Assembly (NCBI GenBank): GCA_023055355.1
Contig: JALJCS010000004.1
Span: forward strand, 23,629,244-23,693,243
Length of the DNA stretch: 64,000 nucleotides
Source of the DNA: Agelaius tricolor
Lineage: Eukaryota > Chordata > Aves > Passeriformes > Icteridae
Direction of reading: 5' to 3'
Shown: positions 51,223 to 61,975 of the stretch, one piece after another
Layout: every line of letters starts with the position of its first letter
Position numbering within the stretch: position 1 is the stretch's first letter
The notes under the pieces: model-generated
What the model was told of the DNA's origin: nothing
Seen by the model: the letters and a program-made list of their open reading frames with translations, nothing else
The model's database searches: none
Program-made: the position numbers and the translations under genes

Positions 51223-51796
51223 ATAGATATACCAATGGCTTATATAAAGAAATATTTTTTTTATCTGCTGATTAAATGTATGTAACAACATACTCAATCA
51301 CTTAGAATAAAATCGGTATATAGAAAAATATATACTTTAATATAGAATTTTAAAGGAGGAATATTGTCTGTTCTCATTCAAGATTTGTTACATTAACAAA
51401 TAAGATTATGTTGCAAGGGGATTCTAAAGCCTGAAGAACACAACATTTTTGAGATAAAACATCTCCCAGGCACTTTAAGAAAGCAAGACACCCAGGGAGC
51501 TACTGTAATTGGCACTGCTGCTGAACAGCCAGGTATCCCCTCTGAATGCCTGTGGCCTTTGACCAGAAGACCAACCAGAGGCAACTATTGGAACAGGCAG
51601 AAAATGTACTCATATGACTTTCATTGCCAGACCTGGAGCTGCCAGAGCTATGCTGGGTACGATTGGACCAAGTCAGGAAATTGAATTAATTAATTAACTA
51701 TTTAGTGCATAATTACGATAATACTTTTAGTTCTCCTGTTCACCATTCCATCATTACTAGTTTAATCACTTTTGAAATTTTTACACAATATATATT

Positions 51797-52221
51797 TGTC
51801 ATGGTTTAGGAATGGTATTCCCCTATTTAGTGTTCCCACTGTAACAGTCAAAACCATGCACTGCTCACTCACTACCCTTCTCCTCCACCTCCCTGTGTTG
51901 GTGGCTGGACAGAATTGGAGGTTCAAAGGGTAAAGATCACAGGCTGAGATAAGTACCATTTACTGGAAACAGCAAATGAAACAGGAAAACAAACAATAAC
52001 AGCAACAATATTAATAATAGTGTGTGAGAGACAAACCATTCAAACATGATTGCTCACCACATAACAATACCCCACTACCACCAGGCCACCCGAACCAGAA
52101 GGGCCCCTTCCCTTCCATCTGAGAAAATTATGTGAGGTGGTACAGAATAATTTTCATGTCCTAGCCATGCTTCCTCCTGGCTATTGCAAAAATTAACCCT
52201 GTCCTGGCCAGAACCAGGACA
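51797..52221 (+). mobile_element. Solo LTR, family copy 1, with 5-bp TSD
   Basis: It begins TGTCATGGTTTAGGAATGG and ends CCAGAACCAGGACA, giving the TG...CA termini of a retroviral LTR. It is 425 bp and flanked by perfect ATATT duplications at 51792-51796 and 52222-52226. A 5-bp duplication suits an ERVL-type element. It aligns end to end with the inverted copy at 55,002-55,421 (for example, both carry ATTATTAATATTGTTGCTGTTA or its complement in pieces). Confidence 0.85.
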
Positions 52222-52239
52222 ATATTGAATTCTTATTTT

Positions 52240-54050
52240 CTGCTAATAGCACCTGCCAGTGCAACATTAAATGACCTTGCTCTGACTGAGAATTCTTTTC
52301 ATACTTTCTGAGATTTCCTGTCAGGATAATCCATTGACCATTTTAGACTTCTAGACACAACTTGCCGTCAAAACTAAACTAAAAGATCATTAAATTGAGC
52401 TGGTCCTTCTGATTTTTTCTTGCAAAGAAGCTGCTCCACCACATGACTGTTTCAGTCACCCAGTCTCTGAGTTTTCCCTAAGTCCACAAGATACTTTTGG
52501 CAATGGAAAAAACTGCAATGGAAATTGTACCTGCAGCCCACCTGCTCTTTTAGATTTAGAACCAACAGGATGCATTCTGATCTATCTTCAGCACCCTTTT
52601 GGTGATTGTCAACATTCAATGGCATTTTCAGCAGCTAAAGCACAACTGGCTGATAATCAATGACAATTCCTAGAACTCCCTTTTGAGCTTTAAGTTTGAG
52701 TTAAGCATTATAAAAGCATCTAATCATGTCTTAGTGTATTTTGCATTCTGAGTAAAATAATTTTTGGTGCCAAATTTTCCTATGCTTCCTCAGTCAATAA
52801 TAATAAGCTCCCATGAACACCTAGTTTGTTGAAAGAAATACCTCTTCTGTGGTAGTCTTCATCTTTGGCCTATACTTTATGAAAAGCCATTTGTTTGAGT
52901 TCAGTGGTAGTGGTTTTTCAGAAAGAAGAAAAAGACAAAATGATAACAAAAATGCTTTTTAATATGGAATCACTTTTCTTCACATAATACATACAATAAC
53001 AAATTTTCTGGTTATTAGCTCTCTTCAAGGGAAGATTTACCTTCTTTTTATTTACAGAGGATTTTAATCCTCTGTGCTGGATGCTGTTCTAGAGGTCATA
53101 CAATATTCATCTAACATGTCTTAACTATTAAAAGAGCCTGAAATAACACTGTTTTGGCAAGATGAGGCAGTTGGGATGAAGTAAAAAAACTGTAGCAAAA
53201 TTTTAATCTTATTGTTTCAAAGCCTTGGAAGTGTGAAGTTTTTCAGAAGTAAGAGCTGGCATTATTCTATAGAATCCAAACAAAAAACTGAACAAAAACT
53301 AGATAAGGAGACTTTGTCTATTACAGTAAGAAAACTCTCTTGATTCACTAAAGGTTCTGCACTACTGCTTGAACTTTCTCAAGATGATAGTCATATAGAA
53401 AATTGGAAGACTGGGAATTTAGCAATTAACTGAAATGTATATATGGTTGATAGCATTTAGAAAACACCAAGAAAAACATCCAATTTTCCCAGAAAAGTAA
53501 TATTTTTTCAAAATTGTAGGCAAGGACAAACCCATTTTCACAGCAGTGATATATTAAATTACCAAAACATTTGTCCAGCTCAGAAAAAAAAGTACTCTGG
53601 CACCCAGCTAATCTTAGGGTCATTGTTTGAAAAATGTTAAAGGACAAAATCCAGCATCATATTCTGTTCATGTGGAGGTAGGAGGAGACATAGAATGAAG
53701 AAGTGAGAGTATAGAAATAGAAGACTAGGAGTATAGAAATATAGGAGTATGAATAAATAGAGTAAAGTGTCCTTGTTCTAAGCTGGTAATTATTTGATGG
53801 TCCTTAAGAATTGCCTAAACAAGTAAGGGTATTTTTTTCCCTTGGATTTCACTGCCAATGATATCACAATCTGGAAGTAGATTGTTCTTTTCTCACTCAT
53901 TTTTCCCCTGTTCTGCTCAACGTCATTTCATGGCCTTTTCCCCCTGCTTTCAGCTTATTCAGCTTGAACACCCAGTTTTGTCTAGAGAAGTCATAAATAA
54001 ATCTTTGTACCGGCAGAGAAAAATATCAAAGAGGAATCCAGTCCAGTGCA
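52240..54050. other. Intergenic stretch without recognised gene
   Basis: No exon structure, RNA gene or recognisable repeat was seen. Only short chance open frames are present. Confidence 0.45.
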
Positions 54051-54057
54051 ATCCCTA

Positions 54058-54232
54058 GTACAAATAGAAGCTGCGCAGAGAATGGATCAAGACTAGCCCT
54101 GCCATGAAGGACTTGGGGGTGCTGGTGAATGAGGAGCTGGACATGACCCAGCAATGCACACTTTCAGCCCAGAGCAAGCAGCCATGTCCACCCCTTCCGA
54201 TCCAAACCATTTTATGATTCTGTAATTCTAGG
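54058..54232 (+). mobile_element. CR1 fragment with internal deletion
   Basis: Translation gives KDLGVLVNEELDMTQQCTLS (54,108-54,170), a CR1 RT C-terminal motif. This is joined almost directly to the CR1 3' tail CCAAACCATTTTATGATTC. Several hundred bases between these points in a full CR1 are missing. Confidence 0.8.
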
Positions 54233-54603
54233 AATGGCATTTCTGTGTGTTCTCCACAATGTGTTAACTGCTTAATATAAATCCACTGTATGAAAAACCT
54301 TTCAGTGTATTTTATGTAATGTTATTAATAGATCATTTTCTTGACATTATTGAGCACCAATATGCTGCAAATTCAGATCTTCAGCTTGCTAGGAGAACCA
54401 GTACAACACTGCAGACACAAACTATACTGACTGCATTGTTTCTGATGCAGTTTAAGGTTTAATGACATGGCGATGCTGGAATTTTTAGTCATTATTTAAA
54501 TTATTTAGTTGTTGGATATAGTGCCAGCTCATTTGATGCTACCACATTAAAAGTCTAACAAAGGCTCAAGTTTTAGTTCACTTGGCACCCATGCTGTACA
54601 TGT

Positions 54604-54905
54604 TGTGTTGACCTTGGCTAACTGCTGGACACCCACCCAACCCAGGTGCTCTTTCACTACTCTTACACACAACAAGGGAAGATAAAATAATATAGAATAG
54701 CTCATAGGCTGAGATAAAGACAGAGTGACAGCTTACTGATTCTTATCAGAGGTAAAAGAGACTCATCTTGAGAAAGATTAATTTTCTTGGTGGTAAAACT
54801 CAAAGACACTTACCTACCCCTTTTCTTCCCAGCTTCAACTTCACTCCTTCTTCCCCAGGTCCCCTTCCTCCTCCCATGCCAAGTTGCGTGGGGCAACACC
54901 AGTGC
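54604..54905 (+). mobile_element. Partial LTR of a second ERV family
   Basis: It starts TGTGTTGACCTTGGCTAAC, followed by ACACCCACCC, GCTCATAGGCTGAGATAAAG and a C/T-rich part. This pattern resembles a common passerine ERVL-type LTR as I recall it. The 3' boundary is uncertain and I found no target duplication. Confidence 0.55.
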
Positions 54906-55001
54906 CTGTATTTGGGAAAATGTAAGTTGTACAGGATTCTCAGTCTTTGAAGTTTCTGAAAACAAAGAACAACTTCAAAAATACAGTTTCTAATTGGCCA
55001 T

Positions 55002-55421
55002 TGTTCTGGTTCTGGCCAAGACTGGATTAAATTTTGTGGTAGCTAGGAGGAGCATGGCTAGGACAAAGAGATTATTCTCTATGACCTGATATCATTGACA
55101 GGGCAGAATAAAGGGACTTTCTTCTGGCAAGATGGGGTTTCTTCCAGTTGAGAAAACGTAGCAGAAGCCACCTTGTGTTAATTGCGATGTGGTCTGCAAT
55201 GAGCATTTTTGCATGTGAATCACTCTGTTTTGTATACTTCTATTATTAATATTGTTGCTGTTACTGTTTGTTCTCTTATCTCATTGCTGTAAATTGTTCT
55301 TAACCCATGATCTTTGCCTTTTGTGCCTCCAGTTGGATGGAAGGAAAGGGGAGAAGCATATGTTTTTCTTTTTTTTCAGTGGGAATACTAAACTGGGGAA
55401 TACCACCTCTAAACCAGAACT
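55002..55421 (-). mobile_element. Solo LTR, family copy 2 (inverted), with 5-bp TSD
   Basis: Relative to copy 1 it is in reverse orientation. The plus strand begins TGTTCTGGTTCTGGCCAAG and ends CTCTAAACCAGAACT. It is 420 bp and flanked by perfect GCCAT duplications at 54997-55001 and 55422-55426. On the minus strand the first dinucleotide is AG in place of TG, a point change at the terminus. Confidence 0.82.
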
Positions 55422-55429
55422 GCCATATA

Positions 55430-56985
55430 TCTTTAAAGATAACTTATTATCTGTATAACAGAGGCAAATGAATATCTGCTGGAACAGCATCCCCAGAGAC
55501 AGCACAGAGCAATTAGTAGTGAAAGTCAATACTGCCCACTCTATTACTAGCCAGGTCAGAGGAGCAAAGCAAACTTAGAAATAGAGTGAATGAAACATAT
55601 ACAAATTAACACAGTAGCAGGCTGATTTGTTATATAAAATCTTTTTGGGCAATGAGTTACATACCATTGCCATCACGGTTGTAAAAGATCATGTTACCCC
55701 AAAGAGTACAAGAGAATATCCTGCACTGAGTATGAGTAGTAAATAGAATCTATATTATTTTCTCAAGTGATGGTTTCATTAATTGAAAAAAAAAAAAAGA
55801 GGAAAAAAAAAAAGAGTGAGAGAAAGCTAGAGCTGGCAAGATGCATGTAGAGATGTGCAAGTATGCAATCCTGAGAAAATTGGAAAGAGCAGTAAGGCAG
55901 GAATAAATCAAAGCACCTGAAAAGTGGTTTGAATGCAATGGCTCTTGTCACAAATAAGTAGATAGCAACATGAAATCATTCTACTGTCACAACATGACAT
56001 CATTGTGAAGACTACGCTGATGCTGTCTGACCCAAGATCAAATGTTCTCCTCTGACTTGTTTCAAAAACTCCAAAAGAAGGCATACTTGTTTGGAACCAT
56101 ATTTCCTTAAGAATCTTCCATCATATTTCAGTCTTTCTTTACAGGTAGGTTTTCTTTCTAACTTTATATTTAAAGTTAGACTAATGAAACAAATTGACAG
56201 ACTAGCATTCAATTTTGTGGAAAATCAACAGCTTCAATATGGAGGATGATGCATTTTTTCCAGGGAGGTAATAATAACTGTTAAACTTTTATTTTTTTCT
56301 CATGTCTGGTAATAAGAGATATTCCTTTTTTTACTCAAATTGATCAAAGTTATTATCCATATTGATGATGCTACTGTAATTTACTGTACAGAGAAAATGC
56401 CTTTCTGTACTACCAAAATAGGAATGCAAGCACTGAACAAAGTCACTGCACTCAACTGTGTTCACACATTTTCCTGAACAGTAGAAAGATGTTGAATTGG
56501 GGTTTTAGACAATATTTGGCTAATATTGGGTAGCTAATATTGAGTAGCTAATATTGGGTAGCTAATTCTATTGATCGAAGTAGCTATCTAGGTTCCAAGA
56601 AAACAAATACAAATTAAAAGTTGTGATAAAATACCTTAGAAAAGGATTCTAAAGAAGACAGGGACCTGGGGCACAGAGTCTGATGAATTCATGTGCCCCC
56701 TAGATGGTGAATAAAGAGCCTATGAGCAGACACATTAGGCTGGAGCATCAAAAAAGTCCCTGACCAGTCAAGCAGCTAGATACTAGATTTTACTTCCAGC
56801 AGTGGAACAAAAAATGGTTTCCTGTAAATTTGAGCTCCATGTATTTAAGAAGTTGGTTATACTGAATCCCCAAAAGGATTGCACAAAGCTTAGTAATTTG
56901 CTTTGGGAGTGGAAAGTGTGTGTTCAAATCCTGGGTCAGAGTCTGCAGCTAGTAGCTCTTTTCTCAGCGGTTTTTTTTTTCTTTT
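55430..56985. other. Spacer before the ERV; no LTR recognised
   Basis: I see A-rich runs (55,784-55,814), a 14-bp tandem repeat and an AATAAA within GGTGAATAAAGAGCC at about 56,709. That AATAAA might belong to a lost 5' LTR. I found no repeat of this stretch downstream of env, so a 5' LTR cannot be supported. Confidence 0.4.
56519..56566 (+). repeat. 14-bp tandem repeat, about 3.4 copies
   Basis: The unit is GCTAATATTGGGTA, with one copy carrying a G-to-A change. It is a short minisatellite in the region upstream of the ERV. Confidence 0.85.
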
Positions 56986-57329
56986 TATGAACATGGGATG
57001 TGTATCTTCCAACAAAGGCATGCACATAGCCTGTGACTCCGTGTTAGATTTTATATTAAAACATTGGCATTTCCTGGCAAGCAGGAGCATGCCTGTTATC
57101 ACGGAAGAATTAATTCGACTCTGTTCAGAAATCTGTCTGATCCAAAAATTAGAAGGAGGAGGGGCGTGGCCTCACTTTGTCAGCCTAGAAAGTGAATTAA
57201 TAGCAGAATTATCAAAACTTCGGTCTCAGAGAAGATGCATACGAACCTGGAGAAGGCTGTTTCGCAATGGTTTCAAGAGTAAAGACAAAGGATAAGAAGG
57301 AGGAGCCTCTTGCTAGCCCGGTCTGTGTT

Positions 57330-57660
57330 GGTAAGCTCGACATGACTGATGTGGATCTGGCGGCTCCGCTCTGCGCGGGGAGGGGGGAGCAGCATCTCCC
57401 CTTGCCGCCCCCATTGTCCCCCCCACTGGTGGGGGTGAGCAGGAGAGCTGCCACCGCCGTCTGTGCCCGCCGCGGCTCTGGTGACAGCAGCGGAGACAGC
57501 GGCAGGGCCGCCACAGCCCCCGAGCGGCCCGACGGGGCGGAGACGGGCCAAGGCCCGGCCGGGGAGCAGCAGAGACGCGGGAGCAGGCCCCGGCCGGCCC
57601 TCAGCCCCGGTGACACCCGCGGAACAGCCTGCGTTGGAAGTGAGCGCGGTGCTTCCCACA
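57330..57660 (+). other. CpG-dense GC-rich segment inside the gag remnant
   Basis: This ~330-bp block is strongly GC- and CpG-rich, while both flanks are AT-rich. In gag frames it reads as a Pro/Arg/Gly-rich region. It could be the linker between matrix and capsid. The retained CpGs suggest either a young insertion or low methylation. Confidence 0.6.
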
Positions 57661-58272
57661 CAGATAGCTAGCTAGCTCCTCAGAAAATGAAACCGAGAGC
57701 AAAGCTGCTGCAGCCACTCTAGTGAGAAGGAAAAGGGGGAAAGCAGCCCGAGAGGCCATGGAAACACCCGACCCAGTAGCAAAACACACCAGATCTAAAA
57801 AAGGAGGAATCAGAAAGGGAAGAGTCTGCCATACAAGCACGTTTAGGCTATGCTGTTGGGAATCAAGGGGTGATTTTCATAAAAACACTGTTTTCTCTGG
57901 TAGAACTGCAACAGTGGAAAGCCTCAGTTGGACGACAAAGAGACAATCCAGAGAAGGTAGCTAATCTTGTTAATAGGGCTATTAAGACACAAAACCCAGA
58001 TTGGAGTGATCTGAATGTAATGCTAGACACATTATTAGATGAAACAGAAAAAGAGATGGTTGATAAGGCTGTTATATCTGCTACAGAGACTCTAATTACA
58101 ACTGGAAATCTTCAATGGCCAGTTAACAATATTTTTCCCTTTAACTGACCAAGGGTGGGACCCTTATGTGGCAGAACAAATGGCAAAGTTAAAATGTTAC
58201 CAGAATTGGATAGTACTTGGCCTAAAATATGCCATTCCTAAAGCAGTGACTTGGTCAAAATTATATGAAGGC

Positions 58273-58316
58273 ACAAAAACCAACCAACCAAACAAAACCA
58301 AAACCAAACCAAACCA

Positions 58317-58349
<33 letters not shown>

Positions 58350-58387
58350 AAAACAAAACAAAAACAAAAACAAAAAAACAACAACAG
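58273..58387 (+). repeat. A/C low-complexity tract with (CAA)n core inside gag
   Basis: AACC/AAAC units lead into about ten CAA units (58,320-58,348), then A-rich AAACA units. It interrupts the capsid reading frame directly after KLYEG. Confidence 0.9.
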
Positions 58388-58769
58388 AAATAAAACCCCT
58401 ACAGACTTCTTGAGTAAGCTTAAAGAGGCTGCATGAAAATACACAAATCTGGACCTCAAGGCGCCTGCAGAGCAAACCCACTTGGCTTATTTGTTTATAG
58501 GCCAATCTGCAGAATAAGCTATCAAGGATGGGTGAGATGCATGGCATAGGTAGATTGTTGAATACAGCCTGGAAGATATATCAAAATAGAGATTCAACAG
58601 ACAGGAATAGATGCCAGCAGAATAGAAGGGGTGATCAGGGAAAGTCATCTAATGTATTGAAAAGGAGTACTCCTCCTCTAGACAAAGGGTACCCCCAGTA
58701 CCTGAATTAGCTGTGAATGGGAACTGATGGGGTCTGAAGGGACTATCCTGCTCAGCACAATCTTTGGTT

Positions 58770-58915
58770 ATAGTTAAGTTGGGGAAAGAGGGTGTTGAAT
58801 TTCTGGTAAATATGGGGGAACATATTCTGTGTTAAATACTTTAAAAGGGAAACTGAATCAAGATACTATAAATGTGATTTATGCCACAGGGTCAGTGAAA
58901 CAAGGCCTTTCTTCT
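58770..58915 (+). pseudogene. ERV protease remnant with altered active site
   Basis: Translation gives VKLGKEGVEFLVNMGEH. At 58809-58817, where a retroviral aspartic protease has its Asp-Thr/Ser-Gly triad, this copy reads Asn-Met-Gly. Frameshift and stop follow. The remnant is short. Confidence 0.7.
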
Positions 58916-58927
58916 GGCCTTTAAAAT

Positions 58928-58982
58928 TTAAGCTAGGAAACTGGGTTTCCTAGCTTAATTTTTTTTTTTTTAAGCTAGGAAA
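58928..58982 (+). repeat. Hairpin plus third copy of a 13-mer inside pol
   Basis: TTAAGCTAGGAAA (58928-58940), five bases CTGGG, its exact inverse complement (58946-58958), a T run, then a third direct copy (58970-58982). Confidence 0.9.
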
Positions 58983-59309
58983 TTTTTTTCCAAACTCCTC
59001 AAAGCCATTAATAGGTAGGGATTTACTGTAGAAATTAGAAGCAGAAATCACATTTTCCAAAGAAGGTGGGAGTGAAAGTTAGAATTCCTAAAACTAAATT
59101 TGTCAAAGCAGCTATTTTCTTACAGGAGAATTATGGCAAAATTCCCAAATCCCAAAATTCCCATCTTCATCTTCAAAGAAGTTGAAGATGCTGTCATTCT
59201 AATAGTGTAGGCCAATGATTTTCCTGGGACCTGCAAAAGAGCTGAGCCTGTATTACACTCAAATTAGGGTCTACAATGGCAAGGCAGAAACAGCACCCTT
59301 TGAAGTTAA

Positions 59310-60990
59310 AAGGCCATAGGGTATTAGAATCTATCACTGAGAAATTTGGGTTATTAGTGGAATATGAATCCAGATACAACACGTCCATCCTTCCAGTAAA
59401 GAAGGCTGATGATAAGAGTTATTGATTAGTGCGGGATTTAAGAGAAATTAACAAAATAACAGAAGATATATACCCAGTTGTAGCAAACACCTACATTCTT
59501 TTGACCATGCTGACAGATGATTAAGGGTGGTTCATTGTTTAGATCTCAAGGATGCCTTTCCCTGTGTTCCTGTGCATAAGAATAGCCAAGAACTCTTTGC
59601 TTTTGAGTGAGATAATCCTGAGACAGGGAGGAAAACCCAGCTCACTTAGATGGTTCTACCCCAGAGATTCAAAAACAGCCCAACAATATTTGGAAACCAG
59701 ATCACAAAGGAACTGGAGAACTGGAGAAGACAGGAACCAGGAGGAGTTATTCTTTAATATGTTGATGATATCTGAATTGCAGCTAGAACTCAAGGTGACT
59801 GCATCCAATTCAGTGTAAATCTTTTGAACTTTCTGGAACTAAGTGAGTACAGAGTCTTGCAAGAGAAGGCACAGGTTGCCAGGGAAACAGTAGTCTACTT
59901 GGGGCTAGAAATCTTCAATGGACATCAACAACTCAGCAGAGAACAAAAAGAAGACACTTCCAGAGCCCGACACTATGAGAGAGATGCAAGCCTTCCTGAG
60001 AATGGTAGGTTGGTGCTGCTTATTGATACCAAATTATGTACTCTGAATGGAGCCCTTAAGGCAGCTGAAAAGGGAACCATCATGTGGACAGAGAACACAA
60101 GGGCTGCATTTAAGCAACTGAAACGTTCCTTGATGTCAGCCCCAGCTCTGGGGCTGCCAGACTTAAGTAAGCCTTTTTGAATTGTTCACATATGAGTGAC
60201 TGAATATTGCTCTGAGGATACTGGTGCAACACCTTGGAGATCAACAAAAGGCTGTGGCCTACTTTTCAAAACAGCTAGACAGTGTTAGTCAGGAGTGGCC
60301 TGGGTGTTTGAAAGGTGTGGCAGCTACTGTCATCCTGATACAAGAAGCCCACAAAGTCACCCTTGGGCAGCACAAATTCAAGTATGTGTCCCACACAGTG
60401 ATCACTGTACTGGAACAAAAGGGAGGACACTGCCTATCTCCTAGCAGAATGCTTAAGTATCACTCTGTGTTGTTGGAATGGGATAATGTTACCCTAAAAA
60501 CAACATCTGTTGTAAATCCTGCAATGTTTTTTGTTATCTACATTAATTTACATCATGCCTGAGCATGACTGTTCACAGATAATAGAAGAGGCCTATTCCA
60601 GCAGACCAGACGTGAGGAATGTGCCTCTGGAGAATCCAGACTAGGAACCGTATACAGAATGGAAATAGCTTCATGGGAAATTGTAAGCAAATGACAGGCT
60701 ACACAGTAACAACCATGGATAAGGTGATTGAAGATCTGATTTAACTCATTGTACTGACAAGAGCTCTAGAACTCAGGGAAAGAAGGTGAGTATATGGACT
60801 GATTCCAAATATGTCCTTAGTGTTGTCTATGCCCATGGAGCCCTTTGAAAGGAGAGAGGGCTATAACTCCTCAAGGTAATGAAATTAAGTGTAAATTAAG
60901 AGTATTTGGAAGCCTTCAAAGGTAGCTATTATGCATTGCAGAGGTCATCAAAAAGGGAAAACAAGTCCCCAAATGGGAAATTGCTTTGCT
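59310..60990 (+). pseudogene. ERV pol remnant: reverse transcriptase and RNase H
   Basis: Visible pieces are LVRDLREINKITEDIYPVVA (about 59,428-59,487), the catalytic YVDD box at 59758-59769, ETVVYLGLEIFNGHQQLS (about 59,890-59,940), a tether with VAYFSKQLDS (about 60,255), RNase H TDSKY at 60798-60812 and HCRGHQKG at about 60,934. Multiple frameshifts and stops separate them. Integrase should follow but env begins instead. Confidence 0.82.
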
Positions 60991-61039
60991 GATGAGACTG
61001 TGACTCAGGGTTGGCCCAACGATTTGTATGGGACTTTAG

Positions 61040-61975
61040 TCCAAAATGTATCCAAAGCTCTTAATAAGAACAATTACTGGATTTATACTCAATTGCCACC
61101 TTTCAATAAGAGTAGTAACTGGCCACTGACTGGTGTTTTAATGGAATCAAACTGTACCAAAAGGTGGTAACAAGTCAATAAGACTCTTCTGCCTCCTATA
61201 CCCCTGAGTAGTCTAATAGATCACAGGAATGATACAGTTCCTTGTGCAGTTAAAAATGCCACAGGAAAGACCATTCTCCCTTCATACTGCCATAAGACCA
61301 GATTCATGGAAAAAATAAGCCCAAGAACTGTGAGGAAAAATGGAACTGACATCACAGAGACTAGTTCTACCACTTAGGACAGAGTATTGGATATGTGACA
61401 ATAAGGCCTGGAAAATCCTGCCCATAGATAAAGCTCAGATTTGTGCCTTTGGGGCTGTAACTCCAAATATAACAATATCTGATCTAATTGAAAATCCAGA
61501 TGGGAGGAGGAAAAGATTTGTTAGTCCCTACATTGAATGTCCTTGAATGTCTCCATGGTATAATCAGAACTCTCATTCCCTCTTTCAGAATAGTCAAGCT
61601 GGAGAGGGCAGTTACAAACATCTCAGCCATTACTGAATATATTTAATGGCAGACTGTAGACGCAATTTCAGTCTTACAGGAAGAAATCCATGGTATGTCT
61701 CGTGTTTGTGCAGAACACAATGGCTCTCAATTTCATACCGGCTGCACAATTATGTGCTATTATTAATACCACTGTTCTTATGTGGATCAGAGCGGAAGAC
61801 ATTTGGCTGACATTTGGAAGCAGACTCAAATTTTACATAAAGCAGCTTTCAGAAGTAACATCTTAAACTTTGACTATATCTTCAGCACCCTTACCTCATG
61901 GTTACCAAACTGGGCCTGGATAATCACAATAACTAGTGGGATAGCCAGCTGTGTAAACTGGTGCTGTGGTTAAAT
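61040..61975 (+). pseudogene. ERV env remnant (SU and TM)
   Basis: The SU part contains NNYWIYTQLPPFNKSSNW (about 61,069-61,122) and NATGKTILPSYCHKT. A basic RRKR stretch at 61505-61516 marks the SU/TM border. In TM a CX6CC-like site at 61753-61779 reads Cys, six residues, then Val-Leu in place of two Cys. A hydrophobic anchor (about WAWIITITSGIASCVNW) closes at about 61,970. Stops and frameshifts are present throughout. Confidence 0.78.

Larger units (their letters stand above)
56993..58500 (+). pseudogene. ERV gag remnant (matrix, proline-rich region, capsid)
   Basis: The matrix start MGCVSSNK has Gly2 and Ser6 of a myristoylation signal. Its frame ends at a stop at 57,293-57,295. A GC-rich Pro/Arg-rich region follows (57,340-57,660) in shifted frames. 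Capsid-like sequence runs at 57,870-58,145 (for example NPDWSDLNVMLDTLLDE). It continues after a stop/frameshift to about 58,260 (KAVTWSKLYEG), where a CAA-rich tract interrupts it. More capsid wording (HLAYLFIGQSAE) lies at about 58,470-58,520. I could not find a CCHC nucleocapsid zinc knuckle. Confidence 0.8.
56993..61975 (+). mobile_element. Degraded class I-like endogenous retrovirus (gag-pro-pol-env remnant)
   Basis: Retroviral coding remnants occur in canonical order on the plus strand: gag matrix and capsid, protease, reverse transcriptase with a YVDD box, RNase H, then env SU and TM. Every gene has frameshifts and stops. Integrase is absent. The CX6CC-type env and RT-tether wording suggest a gamma/class I-like element. 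Flanking LTRs were not recognised, so the boundaries are those of the coding remnants. It cannot encode functional virus proteins. Confidence 0.85.

Noticed and set aside
56922..56931. GTTCAAATCC, a tRNA B-box-like motif just before gag
   Set aside because: No A box, acceptor stem or cloverleaf could be drawn. It is also not a convincing primer-binding site, because no 5' LTR end could be placed next to it.
56993..61975. An intact or partly functional provirus
   Set aside because: All genes carry stops and frameshifts, the protease triad is altered, integrase is missing and no LTR pair is found.
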